Shown one piece after another: positions 11,784 to 22,499 of a stretch of 64,000 bases of DNA. Position numbers and translations under genes: made by a program. Positions within the stretch are counted from its first letter, which is position 1. The number at the start of each line of letters is the position of its first letter. Where the stretch lies: positions 9,065,176-9,129,175 of the forward strand of contig NW_024037056.1 in NCBI RefSeq assembly GCF_015706575.1, in the 5' to 3' direction. The notes under the pieces were generated by a model that was not told the origin of the DNA, made no database searches, and saw only the letters and a program-made list of their open reading frames with translations. This stretch comes from Patiria miniata. Taxonomy: Eukaryota > Echinodermata > Asteroidea > Valvatida > Asterinidae.

Positions 11784-12159
11784 CTGGACAGAAAATGGGG
11801 CCCTCACACCATCGATCGCTGTGCAACAATCCTCAACACACAGCTACCCCCGCTACAACGGTCGCTTCTTCTATCCAAGATCGGAGGGAGTGGATGCTAT
11901 GGCTCAGAACAATTGGGGGTCGGAAAACAATTATGTAAACCCACCTTTCCGACTCATCCCAAAAGTGATCGAGACACTCAAGCAGCAACACGCAACAGCA
12001 ACATTGATCACACCATGTTGGCCAGCACAAATCTGGTATCAAACGCTTCAAGAAATGTCAATAGCGCCACCCATATCCCTCCCAAACTCAAAACGGACTG
12101 TGTGGTCAGTGGGAGTAAGACCAGAACCGCTATAAGAATGCCCACTGGCAACTTATGGC

Positions 12160-12531
12160 TTGGCGAGTGTCTGGAGCAGTCACTTAAAACTGTTGAACTG
12201 GTCACCAAGGGCCAGCTCACAATGCATACTCAGCTGGGCGCCTACTACTCTGCGTGTATATGACCGCCAATTACAGAGACTTCGCAAATTTTGTGTGGAA
12301 AGACAATTGCAGTATCCACCATATGACACTGCCACATTAGCAGAGTTTCTGTGCTTAGTGGCGGACTCATCCCCGAAGCCACGGTCAGTTTTGCGTAGCA
12401 CCATGGCTGCCTTGACAGCCCTTTATTAGGCTTCTCCATGCAAGAACAATCCGACAAACTCTGCCGAGCTTCATAGACTGATTACCGCTCTTGAAAAGAG
12501 TGGTACCACTGCTCCAATGACACGTTCATCT
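12160..12531 (+). pseudogene. DIRS/Ngaro tyrosine recombinase, N-terminal part
   Basis: The SAM-like core-binding region of a tyrosine recombinase: LSWAPTTLRVYDRQLQRL, KFCVERQL and ATLAEFLCLVADS. The stretch is interrupted at 12532-12539 by the hAT-like element, with the remainder at 14688-15255. I leave the two parts separate. Confidence 0.7.
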
Positions 12532-12539
12532 GTCATGCC

Positions 12540-14679
12540 CAGGCGCGTACGCAGGGGGGGGGGTGTTTTGGCTGTTAAACACCCCCCTTTGCCATGTAAA
12601 AATATGGAGGGAAAAGAGAGTTATGTGACCGAGCGCGGAACAATTACAAATTATGTGCATGTTCTCAACTTTAAGCTTTGAATACAGAAGACACTTTATA
12701 AAAGCAAGAGTATATAGACCTATATGTATTTGAAACAAATGAAACAAAATATCCCCTCATAATTTAAAAAACTTCTGCTAAAAAAACCAGGGGAAAGTGG
12801 CCAGGAAACGCCTCAGATTGCACCACAGAGCATCAACGATCCAAAATTTCCGGGGGCCCTTAAGCGGGCCCCGGACCCCACGCCGTAAGTGCTTCGCGCT
12901 CCGCGCTCGCATTGGTCCTCCGGCCAAATTAATCCCGGGACATACCGTTATTTCGTTTTACTATTTTGGATTTCCTCAAAAACAAAAACAGTAAACGAAC
13001 CATTGACCGTTTTCTCGTTTTACAGTTTTGCAAAACGGTCAAACGGTATTAAGTCACACACAAAAAATACGTTTTGTTGTTGTTTTTAATTGTAGAAAGC
13101 GTTAAACGGTTAGTTGCTTTATTTTTAGAGTGTTGTTTTACAAAATCATGACAATGACAAAACGGTCAATAGTCTTGCCGACCATTTTTTGATTTTAGGT
13201 TCGGCAAATTAAGCAATACACCAGAATGTTAATTAATGCGTCCTTGGGATCGAGTCATTGCCTGGGCCCCGCTCCTTACATTTCGTTCTCACGACAAAAT
13301 TTGCGAATTGGCTATTGAAGAGCCGCGTCGACTTGAACCCCAGTTTCCTTCAAAATGTCTGCAACTTCATCAAACGTCTTATTACCATCCTGTTTCCATT
13401 GTGAAAAGTAATGTCCTCCCTTGAAGTTTTCCAGCGCCATTTTGCTTGGAACTTTTTAAGCCCCACCAACTTGACTGAATCGCATGAGAAAGGGGTCAGG
13501 GTCCGCGCCAGGAATCACATCACGCATTAATTATGCCGAGGTAACACTTCTTCGTGTAAAACATGGTCCCCCTCCACTCCCTTGCCCACCGCCACAAAAT
13601 GCACCACGGACTGTTAACCATGACACTGGAATAAAAAAACAGTCTGTATTTGTGTAATCTGTAAAACAAAAATCATTGATCGTTATGCTATAATGAATTT
13701 TAATAAACTTATAAAACGGAGAAACTGTATTTATCTTAATACCGCTTGTCGTTTTATAACACTGTAAAACGATAAAACGGTCGATGATTCGTTTACTGTT
13801 TTTGTTTTTGAGGAAATCCAAAACGGTAAAACGAAATAACGGTATGTCCCGGGATTCAAATTCCCTCTATGCTATAATTTTCACCCTAGCGGTGCCCCCA
13901 CCATTTTGTATCTTCAGCAGCGAATGGCTCTACAAGTGGCATAAATCCCTTTCCAAAATAGAAAATTGTGAAAAAATACGGAGATGGAACATGGTTCTCA
14001 ACTTTGAGTACGTAACAAACTTTATAAACAAAACAAAAAAAATAACAAATTTAAATGGAATTTTCGATGTTTAAAACGTTTTCTAAACGGTGGAAGTGGC
14101 CAGGAATCGCCTCAGATTGCACCACAGAGCATCTAAAATCCAATTCTGAATTTTCTGTATCTGAAGTTTGGCCTTAGGGGTGGGGGCGGTTTACACAAAG
14201 ATTCCCAACGGATGAGAATCATGAGATCCAGGGGACGAAGCTGAGTGATTTTAGCCAATAACAAGAACAGATCCTAGCACTTCCGCAGCCCGTGTAACTT
14301 TTTTTCTTGAATTTCTTCTTTTTTTTGGTTTAAATGCTGTTGAGGGAGGGGACTGCCCACATTGACCCCTTTACTCATATGTTCATCATACTCTAAAGAC
14401 ACAGAAAATTTTTTTCCCGATTTACTATGCTTAAGCTCAAAAAGATAACTGATGGTCGTGGGTTACCGGCCCTTCGAGTTTAACCCGTCCAAATATACCC
14501 TCTTTTATTTCTGGCGCCAACACAAACTCCTGACTTTTATTTTAGCGTAAAGTTTAGCCCACTGATACTATTTTATATTTCTGGCGCCAACACAATTTAC
14601 CATCTTCATTTCTAGCGTCATAAATGACGACATCCAATTTTGAAACACCCCCCTTGAAAAAATCCTGCGTACGCCACTG
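12540..14679. mobile_element. hAT-like transposon, non-autonomous, inserted in the recombinase region
   Basis: The flanking 8-bp duplication GTCATGCC (12532-12539 and 14680-14687) and the ends CAGGCGCGTACGCAGG / CCTGCGTACGCCACTG fit hAT elements (8-bp duplication, CAG-type ends). The subterminal GGGGGGTGTTT...AAACACCCCCC continues the inverted repeat. The interior contains a second element (12931-13856) and no open transposase. A near-duplicate sentence of sequence, GTGGCCAGGAAYCGCCTCAG, occurs at 12800 and 14096. Confidence 0.85.
12931..13856. mobile_element. Palindromic TIR element nested in the hAT-like element
   Basis: 926 bp with ends AATCCCGGGACATACCGTTA and its complement, flanked by CAAATT at 12925-12930 and 13857-13862 (6-bp duplication). 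The inverted arms are at least 95 bp with a few mismatches and are rich in AAAACGGT-type words, which recur through the interior. No transposase is visible. The superfamily is not clear. Confidence 0.8.
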
Positions 14680-14687
14680 GTCATGCC

Positions 14688-15255
14688 AATACAGCCTTTT
14701 GTCAGTCTCTTCCAATCTTGGGGTGACAATGAAGGACTGGACTTTTAAGCGTCTACGCTTGAAAGCAATAACTCTCTTGACACTCGCGGTTATGGCGAGG
14801 CCGTCCGACCTTGCACCTAAGGGTGTACTGTTCAACGAAAATGGACCTAGCAAACCTATGGTTATGCGCAAAAGTCAGCTTACTTTCCACGAGAACGGAA
14901 CACTGTCAATCCAGTTCTTCGGGATCAAGAATGACATTCACCGCAAAGGCTTCTCAGTTACCATCCCAGCAGCGGACAATCAGTGGGTGGACCATACGTC
15001 TCTTGCCTGCACACTTACATCCGCAAATCTCACAGCCATCGGCTGTTATGCAAGGATGACCCACTGTTCGTCACTCTTAAGAGACCATACGGAGCATTGT
15101 CAGCTGGATCAATTGCAGATCAGCTTAATTTCGCTATAGGTCTGGCTGGACTTGGGGGTCGGGGTTTCAGTGCAAAATCCTTCCGACCCACAGCAGCTAC
15201 AGTTGCAATTGACACAGGCTGTGATCCTGATGTAGCCAGGAAAATTGGACGCTGA
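14688..15255 (+). pseudogene. DIRS/Ngaro tyrosine recombinase, catalytic part
   Basis: Catalytic-domain motifs are visible: LKAITLLTLAVMARPSDL (box I arginine region), the FFGIKND/HRKG strand region, then FSAKSFRPTAATVAIDTG and DVARKIGR (box II region with arginine and following helix). This is the phage-integrase-type fold used by DIRS elements. It is part of a broken copy. Confidence 0.8.
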
Positions 15256-15525
15256 GAATGCCCAGCAGTTTTCTATGACCACTATGTTCACTCCTACACT
15301 CAACAAAACTTTCTTAATAACTTGTTTGGTCATAAGTGAAATATGAGCATACTGCAGAAGTGTAGCATACTGTAGTTGTACTTGGTGGTCTGTTAACATA
15401 TCACTAGATGCATAGCATACGCTTGGCTTACTGTTTACTTGGCTTTACTGCCAGTATTTGGAATTGACATGCTAATGTTTACCAAATTTCTTGGTGTTCT
15501 GGTTAAACATTGTCTCTCCTATTAT

Positions 15526-15631
15526 TAAATAAGAACGCTGTCTCTTTGTTTTGGTCACTTCAACAATGAACACGGTCTGCAAATAGACAAACAGAAATGT
15601 AATATGATTAAGAAAGGTTGGTAATCCTCTA
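15526..15631 (-). repeat. Gypsy 3' LTR
   Basis: 106 bp, identical by eye to 20776-20881. On the plus strand it begins TAAATAAGAACGCTG and ends GGTTGGTAATCCTCTA. Confidence 0.9.
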
Positions 15632-15690
15632 TCTCCCCCAAGTCTTTGGCACAAAATGTTCCTATGTGTCCTTTGGTGTGACAAAGACTG

Positions 15691-15770
15691 AGAACATGAA
15701 TAAAGAACATTATTAACGGTTAATCTAGACAGAACATGAATCAAGAACATTATTAACGGTTAATCTAGAC
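15691..15770. repeat. 2 x 40-bp tandem repeat in the gypsy 3' region
   Basis: Two consecutive units from AGAACATGAA to GTTAATCTAGAC differ at one base. They lie between the end of the polyprotein and the 3' LTR. Confidence 0.9.
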
Positions 15771-15828
15771 TAAACTGTAACACCAAAAACTGGAAACGTA
15801 AGGGTAAAGTATGATCCAATTAATAGGA

Positions 15829-18800
15829 TCACATATCATAGTCAGAATGCCAGGCAGGCTTGTTAGTACTGCGACCGGACCGCCTGGGTGCAGCAGCTGG
15901 GGTGTCGACTGCGGGAGGGGTAGCGGGCTTGGTACCAATGACCTGGGGAGGCAACATCGAAGGTACTGGGCCGCTGGGCCTGCTGGCTTGTGACGACTCA
16001 TCCATAGGTGGGGGCGGAGCATCAACAAGGGGCCGACGTTCTTGACTCGGAGGGTCCTGGGTCATTCTGGGCGATGTGCCAGGGTCTGTAGCATGTGCCA
16101 AGGGCAACGAGAGTCGCTGTGGAGTGGCGCCAGTTGCGGTGGGGGAGTGTGTCGACTTGGGCACTGGGTTAGCAGTCGGCTTTGGTGGACAATGAACCTC
16201 CTCGTGACTGGTCGGATTTGTCTTGTACACAATGCCTTGGCGTGGGATGATCCGGCGAACTGTCGGCTGACGCACTCCGATGTCATCATCCATTGTCAAT
16301 CGTGGTGTGCGTATTTGTACGGGAATGTACCTTCTCAGGAATTTCCTATTACGCAGGGTCACTCTTCCTGAACCATCAACCCTCACAACGTATTGGTCAA
16401 ACTGGCGGACTTCAACTATGATGCCAGTTTTGTCCCATTTAAGGGGGTGTGGCCCTGTCTGATTCTGGATGCGGACGTGGTCACCCACGACGAGGGGCAA
16501 GAGCCTTTTGGTGTGTTCGGACCAGCGCTCGGCACCTGTCATGTGGCGATTGCGGAGAGCTTCTTCTCGAGCCGCCAAGGTCTCACGCCAAGTGTTATGG
16601 GGCCTGTATTTGCCAGGTGGTATGGGGATGAAGTCCCGAATCGGGCGTCCAAATATGCACATTGCCGGGGAGAGTTTGGTGTCTCTGTCGGGAGTATTTC
16701 TATACTGGAGCATTGCGCGTTGGAATGCGTCAGTATCGAGGTCACCATTACTGCTGGTGTTGTCCATGATCAGACGTTTTACGGTCTTGACACCAACTTC
16801 AGCACGACAGTTGCTATGTGGATAAGCTACTGAGGAAAGGCGATGATGTACACCCCAGTCCTTCAAGAAGTGACGTGTAGCTATAGCCGTGAATTCAGGA
16901 CCACCGTCAGAGGCCAGCTCATCAGGAATACCAAAGGTGACAAAGGTGCGTCGTAGGCAATTGATGAGCCCAGCTGCGCCATGGGAGGGCTTCTCGACAA
17001 TCGGCCAGTTGGAATAACGGTCGACCACTACCAAGTAGTTGCAGCCTTTGTAGGTAAAGAAGTCGGCACAAACACACTGGAATGGGTAGTCCGGGGGCGT
17101 CAGGGGGGTGGGTGGTGCGCTCGGATTAGAGGGTGCAATCCGATTACAATGGTTGCACCCAGCGCGAAGGGCTGCAATGGCAGGGGTGATACCAGGCCAG
17201 AAAATAGATGCCTCGGCTCTTGTGGTCATAGAGGTAACCCCTTGATGGGCAGCATGTAGATTGGCTAACACCTCCTCCCTCAGAGAGAGGGGTATAACGA
17301 CACGGTCCTTGTAGAGTATCACGCCGTCAACGGTATGTAGGCTATCCCGAAACTGGAAGTACTCGCGAAGGGGTCTAGGGAGCTCATGGCGGAATTCAGG
17401 TATGCCAGATTCGATGAGGTCAACAAGGCCCTGCATGTTGTCGTCACTGGCTGTAGCGGTACGAACCCTGTCCCACGTAACAGATTTGAGGCTGAGTGAG
17501 TCTAGGGAGGACACAGCAGATGAGAAGATGCATTCTTCGATGGTGTCTGTATGTGTTGCTGGGGTGCGCAGGCCAGCCATGAGACGTTTAGAATGTGCCA
17601 AGATGACGGGTGCGGAATCAATGGACGCTACATCGTCAGGGAGGATCAGTTTGACAGGCTCGCCAGTAGGGTGACGCGAGATACAGTCTGTGGCACGATG
17701 TCTAATGCCTGGCACATGGATCATGCGAAATCGGTATCGCAGGGTTTTCTCTTTCAAGTTCCTTAGGCGAGGGTTAGGGATGTCTTCCAGGCATCGGTCA
17801 GTGAAGATCTTCAAGAGGGGCTTGTGATCAACAGCAATTATAAGGTCTTCGCATCCCAGTACGAAGTGTCTGGCTTTATCTAGGGCATCAGCGACTGCAA
17901 GGGCTTCACCCTCCACTGGGGCATAGCGTGATTCAGCAGGGTGTGTGAATCTGCTACCGACGAGCGTGATTTTCCATCCCCAGTGACAACAGAATGGTTC
18001 CATTTTTGTGCAGGAACAGTGTTTCTGTAGTAGCCAGAAGCCAATGCCATTCTTGGACCAATCTGTTGCCAAACACGTAGGCTTGCTCGGGTCAAAGATT
18101 TGGACGCCCTCTTCGATCTCGCTGGCTATCACAGCTTTCGATTCCTCAAATGCATTTTGGAGGTTCTCATCCCACTTGAATGATGAGCTAGGTTTCAAAA
18201 GTTGCCGGAATGGCAGCATCTTCTCAGCCATGCTGAAGGCGTACGAAACTTGGTTGACAAGCCCAAACCAGGAACGTACATCAGTGATGTCCTTGGGTGT
18301 TGGGAAATCCAGGATGGCCTGTAGGTACTTCCTACAAGGCCGGACGCTGTCAGGAGTTATCTCAAACCCGGCGAATTCTACAGTGTCTTCACCAAACACA
18401 AACTTGTCAGGGTTAAGGGTGATCCCATTCCGTCCACAGGTGTCGAGCCACTGAACAGCTTGAAAGAAGCAGTCTGCTAGCGAGTCAGCCCAAAGCAGGA
18501 CATCATCTACACACTTGGTTTTGTTTGGGATGTCTGACACAAACTCGTCATACCGCCTCGTGTATCCATCGCCGGAGGCAATGTACCCTTGAGGGGCCGT
18601 TTTGTAACGGTATCTACCCCAGGGTGTTATGAATGTCGTCAAGTGTCGGTCCTCCTTGCGGATGGGAACACTGTGGTAACCGTTCCATGCATCGAAGACG
18701 GTTTTCTTTTTCCCGCTTGGGACTGATCTAGCCTGGTGAAAGGGTGATGGCGTGTGGTGCGTTTCCCGCGTGGCATGAGCATTAAGAGCCTGGAAGTCGA

Positions 18801-20748
18801 CAGTACGTCGTGGTTTGCCATTCTTCTTTGCACAAACTACCATTCTGTGGCACCAGGTGACAGGCTCGCCGATGGGAACTGGCTCAAGCACGCCCAACTG
18901 CACGTCATGGTCTAACCCAACTTTAACGGCATCCTGCCAGTGGAGTGGGACGGGTACCGGTGTGTGATGCGCAACCGGTTCGGCGTTGGGATCTACCATC
19001 AGTGTCATGGGGGGGCTGTCCATAAGAGGCAAAGTCTGATGCTCACATGTGTTGAATGTGCTCGACTTGTAGTAGTCAAGGAGATACTGTTGTAGCTTCA
19101 TACGGTTAGCGTCGATTGCAGGAAACGGCAGTTTCGTTGGGGGTGGTGGGGGTCGCTGACGCCGAGGGCAATGGCAATCTGAGGTGTGGTCTTCCTGTAG
19201 GGCTGCTGTCGTGTCCAGCTTGCATGCTTTCTGAGTTACGCCCATCGAGGGGAAGCCATCCGGAATGATTCCAAGGGCGATGCAGGCCTCTTTGCTGAGG
19301 AAGAGCTTGTCAGAACTGTCCGTGACGTAAGTCATTTGCCTGGTTTCAATGACCCGGCCCCGTCCATCTTTGCCTGACAAGCGGAGTACAGTGGCCCCAA
19401 GGATCTTGATGCCTCCATTGGTGGCGGTGTGCATCCTCATGGTCACTGGGAGGAGGTCAGATTTACGTAGACCGAGGCGGTGAATGACCTTCATACCGGC
19501 GAGGCAACTCTGGCACCCTGTGTCTGCCATGGCGGGGACAGAGCAAGTCATGGTGGGAGTGGGAAGGTCAAAACCGAGGGCTGCGTAGTCTTCCGGTACA
19601 ATGTTGATGGTTACATCGATGAAAGGTTGTGGCGTTGATCTTTTCCTGAGCCACGTGTTGGAGAGGTTGTCATATATGTGATGGTCTAGGGGAATGTTCA
19701 GTCCTTGGTGTGGTTTTTCCAAGTTATTGACAGTAACTAACTCGTCAAATGCACACCCATTGGGGTGTTGTACTGGATCAGAGATGGTACATAAGGCATC
19801 AAAGACAGCACCTTCACGGTCATCAGGAGGGGCGGGTGTCGAATGTTTTGGTTTGGCCTTACTGCGGCACACACTCTCCATGTGGTGGTGTTTATCACAA
19901 TGCCCACACCTGTGGCCATATGCTGCACATTCGGTTTTACGAGCGCGGGCCGGGGCGTTCTTCCCATGTCCTTTCTTGCCACAGTAGGAGCATGGGTCAT
20001 GTTTCTCCTTGAGGTTCACTTGCTTGGCTTTTTTGTACGTGCTGCTGGTCGCATCCACTGAGTGTGAGTCTAGTAGTGATGATGCAGACCGTTTGCCTGC
20101 CTCTTTAGCTTCAATGAATTGGAAGACTTCCTCCAGGGTCATGTCTTGGTTCTTATCGCCAAGGAGATCAAGCTGGATTTCAGGGTCTGCGATGCCTCGG
20201 GTGAGTACATCCCGTAGGATTGCTTCTGTGTAGTTAACGTCAATGTCACAGCCAGGGCATTTTATTAGGAACTTGCAAATTCCTGCTTGACCACGTAGGC
20301 GAGCTCCGAAGCTGCGCACTGTTTCATCACGATCCTGACGCATATTGTGAAGTGTCACTCTGGCAACCATAGTGTTCTCTTCACGCACAGCAAGTTTTTT
20401 TATGGCAGCCAGTACCTCAGTTTCAGATTTGTTGGTGAGGCTACCACCCGCGGATCTTGTGAGGTCCTTGCGCAAGGGTTCATCACAGCATTCAAGTAGT
20501 TGTACTACTTTGTCCTTGCCGGCTATCTTGGTGGCATCGACGTAATCTGACCACCGTGACTTGAAATAAGCCCACTCTTCACTGGAGCCAGCAGCGGCAA
20601 TCGTTGGCCTTTTGACCTTCTCAACCTTGGCAGCATGTCCAGAGGTGTGTACAGCGCTGTGGGCAGTGAGGAGTGCAGCTACGATAGCGGCATCGAAATC
20701 CTGAGTGGCGTAGTCACAGCCGGGGATGGGGCATGATACAACAGGCAT
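15829..20748 (-). CDS. Ty3/gypsy gag-pol polyprotein (1639 residues)
   Basis: One uninterrupted frame. In order: a C2H2-like finger at residues 6-34; a gag region at about 50-220; Cys/His zinc-binding segments at about 253-294; an aspartic protease with DTG near 409; reverse transcriptase with [10 protein letters not shown] near 746; RNase H with [10 protein letters not shown] near 894; an integrase HHCC finger at about 1165-1201; the integrase core with Asp about 1229, Asp about 1281 and Glu about 1317; an SH3-like segment at about 1415-1475; and a proline-rich tail. The order PR-RT-RH-IN is that of Ty3/gypsy elements. The start codon at 20746-20748 lies 28 bp inside the 5' LTR edge. It encodes gag and pol as one fusion, and no envelope gene is seen. 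Confidence 0.9.
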   Translation of the reverse strand: MPVVSCPIPGCDYATQDFDAAIVAALLTAHSAVHTSGHAAKVEKVKRPTIAAAGSSEEWAYFKSRWSDYVDATKIAGKDKVVQLLECCDEPLRKDLTRSAGGSLTNKSETEVLAAIKKLAVREENTMVARVTLHNMRQDRDETVRSFGARLRGQAGICKFLIKCPGCDIDVNYTEAILRDVLTRGIADPEIQLDLLGDKNQDMTLEEVFQFIEAKEAGKRSASSLLDSHSVDATSSTYKKAKQVNLKEKHDPCSYCGKKGHGKNAPARARKTECAAYGHRCGHCDKHHHMESVCRSKAKPKHSTPAPPDDREGAVFDALCTISDPVQHPNGCAFDELVTVNNLEKPHQGLNIPLDHHIYDNLSNTWLRKRSTPQPFIDVTINIVPEDYAALGFDLPTPTMTCSVPAMADTGCQSCLAGMKVIHRLGLRKSDLLPVTMRMHTATNGGIKILGATVLRLSGKDGRGRVIETRQMTYVTDSSDKLFLSKEACIALGIIPDGFPSMGVTQKACKLDTTAALQEDHTSDCHCPRRQRPPPPPTKLPFPAIDANRMKLQQYLLDYYKSSTFNTCEHQTLPLMDSPPMTLMVDPNAEPVAHHTPVPVPLHWQDAVKVGLDHDVQLGVLEPVPIGEPVTWCHRMVVCAKKNGKPRRTVDFQALNAHATRETHHTPSPFHQARSVPSGKKKTVFDAWNGYHSVPIRKEDRHLTTFITPWGRYRYKTAPQGYIASGDGYTRRYDEFVSDIPNKTKCVDDVLLWADSLADCFFQAVQWLDTCGRNGITLNPDKFVFGEDTVEFAGFEITPDSVRPCRKYLQAILDFPTPKDITDVRSWFGLVNQVSYAFSMAEKMLPFRQLLKPSSSFKWDENLQNAFEESKAVIASEIEEGVQIFDPSKPTCLATDWSKNGIGFWLLQKHCSCTKMEPFCCHWGWKITLVGSRFTHPAESRYAPVEGEALAVADALDKARHFVLGCEDLIIAVDHKPLLKIFTDRCLEDIPNPRLRNLKEKTLRYRFRMIHVPGIRHRATDCISRHPTGEPVKLILPDDVASIDSAPVILAHSKRLMAGLRTPATHTDTIEECIFSSAVSSLDSLSLKSVTWDRVRTATASDDNMQGLVDLIESGIPEFRHELPRPLREYFQFRDSLHTVDGVILYKDRVVIPLSLREEVLANLHAAHQGVTSMTTRAEASIFWPGITPAIAALRAGCNHCNRIAPSNPSAPPTPLTPPDYPFQCVCADFFTYKGCNYLVVVDRYSNWPIVEKPSHGAAGLINCLRRTFVTFGIPDELASDGGPEFTAIATRHFLKDWGVHHRLSSVAYPHSNCRAEVGVKTVKRLIMDNTSSNGDLDTDAFQRAMLQYRNTPDRDTKLSPAMCIFGRPIRDFIPIPPGKYRPHNTWRETLAAREEALRNRHMTGAERWSEHTKRLLPLVVGDHVRIQNQTGPHPLKWDKTGIIVEVRQFDQYVVRVDGSGRVTLRNRKFLRRYIPVQIRTPRLTMDDDIGVRQPTVRRIIPRQGIVYKTNPTSHEEVHCPPKPTANPVPKSTHSPTATGATPQRLSLPLAHATDPGTSPRMTQDPPSQERRPLVDAPPPPMDESSQASRPSGPVPSMLPPQVIGTKPATPPAVDTPAAAPRRSGRSTNKPAWHSDYDM

Positions 20749-20775
20749 TGTTGTGTCTTAGGGCTTCCGTGTTCA

Positions 20776-20881
20776 TAAATAAGAACGCTGTCTCTTTGTT
20801 TTGGTCACTTCAACAATGAACACGGTCTGCAAATAGACAAACAGAAATGTAATATGATTAAGAAAGGTTGGTAATCCTCTA
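20776..20881 (-). repeat. Gypsy 5' LTR
   Basis: 106 bp, identical by eye to 15526-15631 and followed on the right by the target duplication ATTAT. Confidence 0.9.
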
Positions 20882-20883
20882 AT

Positions 20884-20970
20884 TATGGCATTTCATTACA
20901 GTTATTTCAAATGTTAATCTTTAATGTTCAGTGTTTGCTGTTCCATGAGTAATGTATGTTTGCTTAAAAC
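20884..20970 (+). repeat. DIRS/Ngaro repeat B1
   Basis: It begins TATGGCATTTCATTACAG and ends TGTTTGCTTAAAAC. It matches 21118-21204 with a handful of differences. Its first bases overlap the target duplication of the gypsy insertion. Confidence 0.85.
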
Positions 20971-21074
20971 AGTAATAACAATGGAACAGCGCCCCCACAC
21001 TGTTGGCTTGGATGTCATGACCTCTGTCCTGTTTACAATTCAGGTCATGACATCCGGGGTCTTGTGTTCTATCG
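20970..21074 (+). repeat. DIRS/Ngaro repeat A2
   Basis: The 105-bp partner of A1 (7912-8016), directly abutting B1. It is separated from B2 by 43 bp. Confidence 0.9.
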
Positions 21075-21117
21075 GTTAAGCTTTGTATACTGGTGATGAA
21101 TGCGTGATGGTACAGGA

Positions 21118-21204
21118 TATGGCATTTCATTAAAGTTATTTCAAATGTTAATCTTTAATTATCAGTGTTTGCTGTTCCATGAGTAATGTATGTTTGCTTA
21201 AAAC
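21118..21204 (+). repeat. DIRS/Ngaro repeat B2 and right end of the element
   Basis: Ends TGTTTGCTTAAAAC. The next bases (CCAAGGTCACGAGCTTTC) match the flank that follows CTCTGTTGA directly in the unfilled duplicate at 36595-36620, which fixes the right boundary to within a base. Confidence 0.85.
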
Positions 21205-21731
21205 CCAAGGTCACGAGCTTTCTAGCCCCCAGATACATTGTGCTATATTTAGATCATCGCCCCACAGGATCATGTTGTAATAAATAGCCCCCTCTCGTGA
21301 ATTACAAAACCAACAATATCCTTAGAGCCATTCCCCTACATTACAAACGAGGAAAACTCAATAAAAGTTCATCTCCTCGACGCAAACTCAACCTAATAAG
21401 GCCAAATAAAAAAATAAAAAAACATGTTTAGCGTCCAGCCTTTTTGAAAAAAAGGGAGCGGGAGGCCCTTAGTATTTTTCCCTCCAAAATGGCCGCCCGA
21501 TCCAACCTCGTCCCAGTGCTTACTTTATTTCAAACCTCGTTTCTAATAGTAAGCCCTGGATAGGAAACTTTTTTTTCTGTTGTATCTTGATTTGGTACAG
21601 CAATTTGCTTGTAATGGATGTAAAATCGTGTATTTGGTGTTGTTTTTCCAACGTGCATTACGTGTTTTCACGATCATTGTAATTATAACGTCCACACCTT
21701 CTCAAAAATGCTCTTTTCCTTTCAAATTTGG

Positions 21732-21930
21732 CAGTGTTGTAGTCGAATACTTTTTTCGAGTACCGAGTACTGCCGAGTAATTAGGTTGCCGAGTACGAGT
21801 ACGAGTACTTGTACCTCCGAGTACAAAAAGGGTCTCCGAGTACAAGTACTTGTACCTCCGAGTACGAGTACGAGTATTTGTACTTCTGAGTACGAGTACG
21901 AGTACGAGTACTCGCACTTCCGAATACGGC
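21732..21930. mobile_element. hAT-MITE-like end with a GAGTAC hexamer body
   Basis: It starts CAGTGTTGTAGTCGAATAC, the same terminal motif as the complete MITE at 59497-60098. It continues as imperfect GAGTAC/CGAGTA repeats with inverted stretches (AGTACTTGTACCTCCGAGTA). The matching right terminus and target duplication are not obvious, so it may be truncated. The three long open frames in it are repeat artefacts. Confidence 0.6.
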
Positions 21931-22172
21931 AATAAGGCAATTGGTTTATTGTGCGTAATTAGCCCAGTCCCAGTCAGACCGATCACAGACCCACTCAGGG
22001 GAAGCTGTTAAATGTGTTTGTCCGGACTAGATGCAACAAATATAAGGCCACTGAGAATGATGTTACTGTTGACAATTTTAATTTTTTTTTGTTAAAAAAA
22101 ATAATATTTGGTGTTATTGGTAACCTCTCAAAGGTATATTTTTGGTCATATTTGTGTCATTTTCTATTACAG

Positions 22173-22499
22173 TCACTGTGCGTCTGATCAATGGGAACGC
22201 GCCCAATGAAGGTGCAGTTGAGGTGCAGTACAAAGGCCAATGGGGGAGCGTCTGTGGTTCCAACTGGAGAACTGAAGAAGCCAATGTCGTCTGTAGACAA
22301 CTCGGCTACCCTTCTGCATCTCAGGCCTGGCAGAATGCTCACTTTGGGCAAGGGTCTGGGCCGGTTCTCCTCTCAAATGTTGCATGTGATGGACATGAAT
22401 CGCGCATTGACCAGTGTGACTATAGGGGATGGTTGATGTCAAGCTGCAGCCATTACTATGATGTCGGAGTGACGTGTGATGTAACAACCCCCTCTTCGG
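22173..22499 (+). CDS. SRCR exon A (block 1)
   Basis: 109 codons between TATTACAG and GGTAAAG, phase 1-1. It has six cysteines in the group A pattern (SVC, VVC, VAC, DQC, SSC, VTC), with WGSVC and CRQLGYPSASQAW. Flanking introns and exon are close to copy A' at 37642, with about a dozen differences by eye. Confidence 0.9.

Larger units (their letters stand above)
15526..20881 (-). mobile_element. Ty3/gypsy LTR retrotransposon, looks whole and recent, inserted in the DIRS element
   Basis: Boundaries are two identical 106-bp repeats (15526-15631 and 20776-20881) and a 5-bp target duplication ATTAT (15521-15525 and 20882-20886). The element reads on the minus strand: 5' LTR at the right, a short leader, one long gag-pol frame, a 3' untranslated part with a 2 x 40-bp tandem repeat (15691-15770), a purine-rich tract at about 15632-15640 and the 3' LTR. 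The LTRs are unusually short and begin and end with TA, not TG...CA. Identity of the LTRs by eye points to a very young insertion. It lies between the recombinase and repeat B1 of the host element. Confidence 0.9.
7912..21204 (+). mobile_element. Tyrosine-recombinase retroelement (DIRS order, Ngaro/PAT-like), heavily interrupted fossil
   Basis: Order of parts: repeat A1, a gag-like ORF1, reverse transcriptase, RNase H, tyrosine recombinase, then repeats B1-A2-B2. This split direct-repeat layout (A1...B1-A2-B2) is characteristic of Ngaro/PAT-type elements, not of LTR elements. A1 and A2 are 105 bp and close to identical; B1 and B2 are about 87 bp. The flanks join without any target-site duplication, as expected for recombinase-mediated insertion: the unfilled site survives near 36604. 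About 4.4 kb is its own sequence. The rest consists of four later insertions (9936-11337, 12540-14679 with 12931-13856 inside it, and 15526-20881). It is broken, with several breaks beyond the insertions. Confidence 0.85.

Noticed and set aside
16042-20233. Many open frames on the plus strand
   Set aside because: They are antisense shadows of the gypsy polyprotein.
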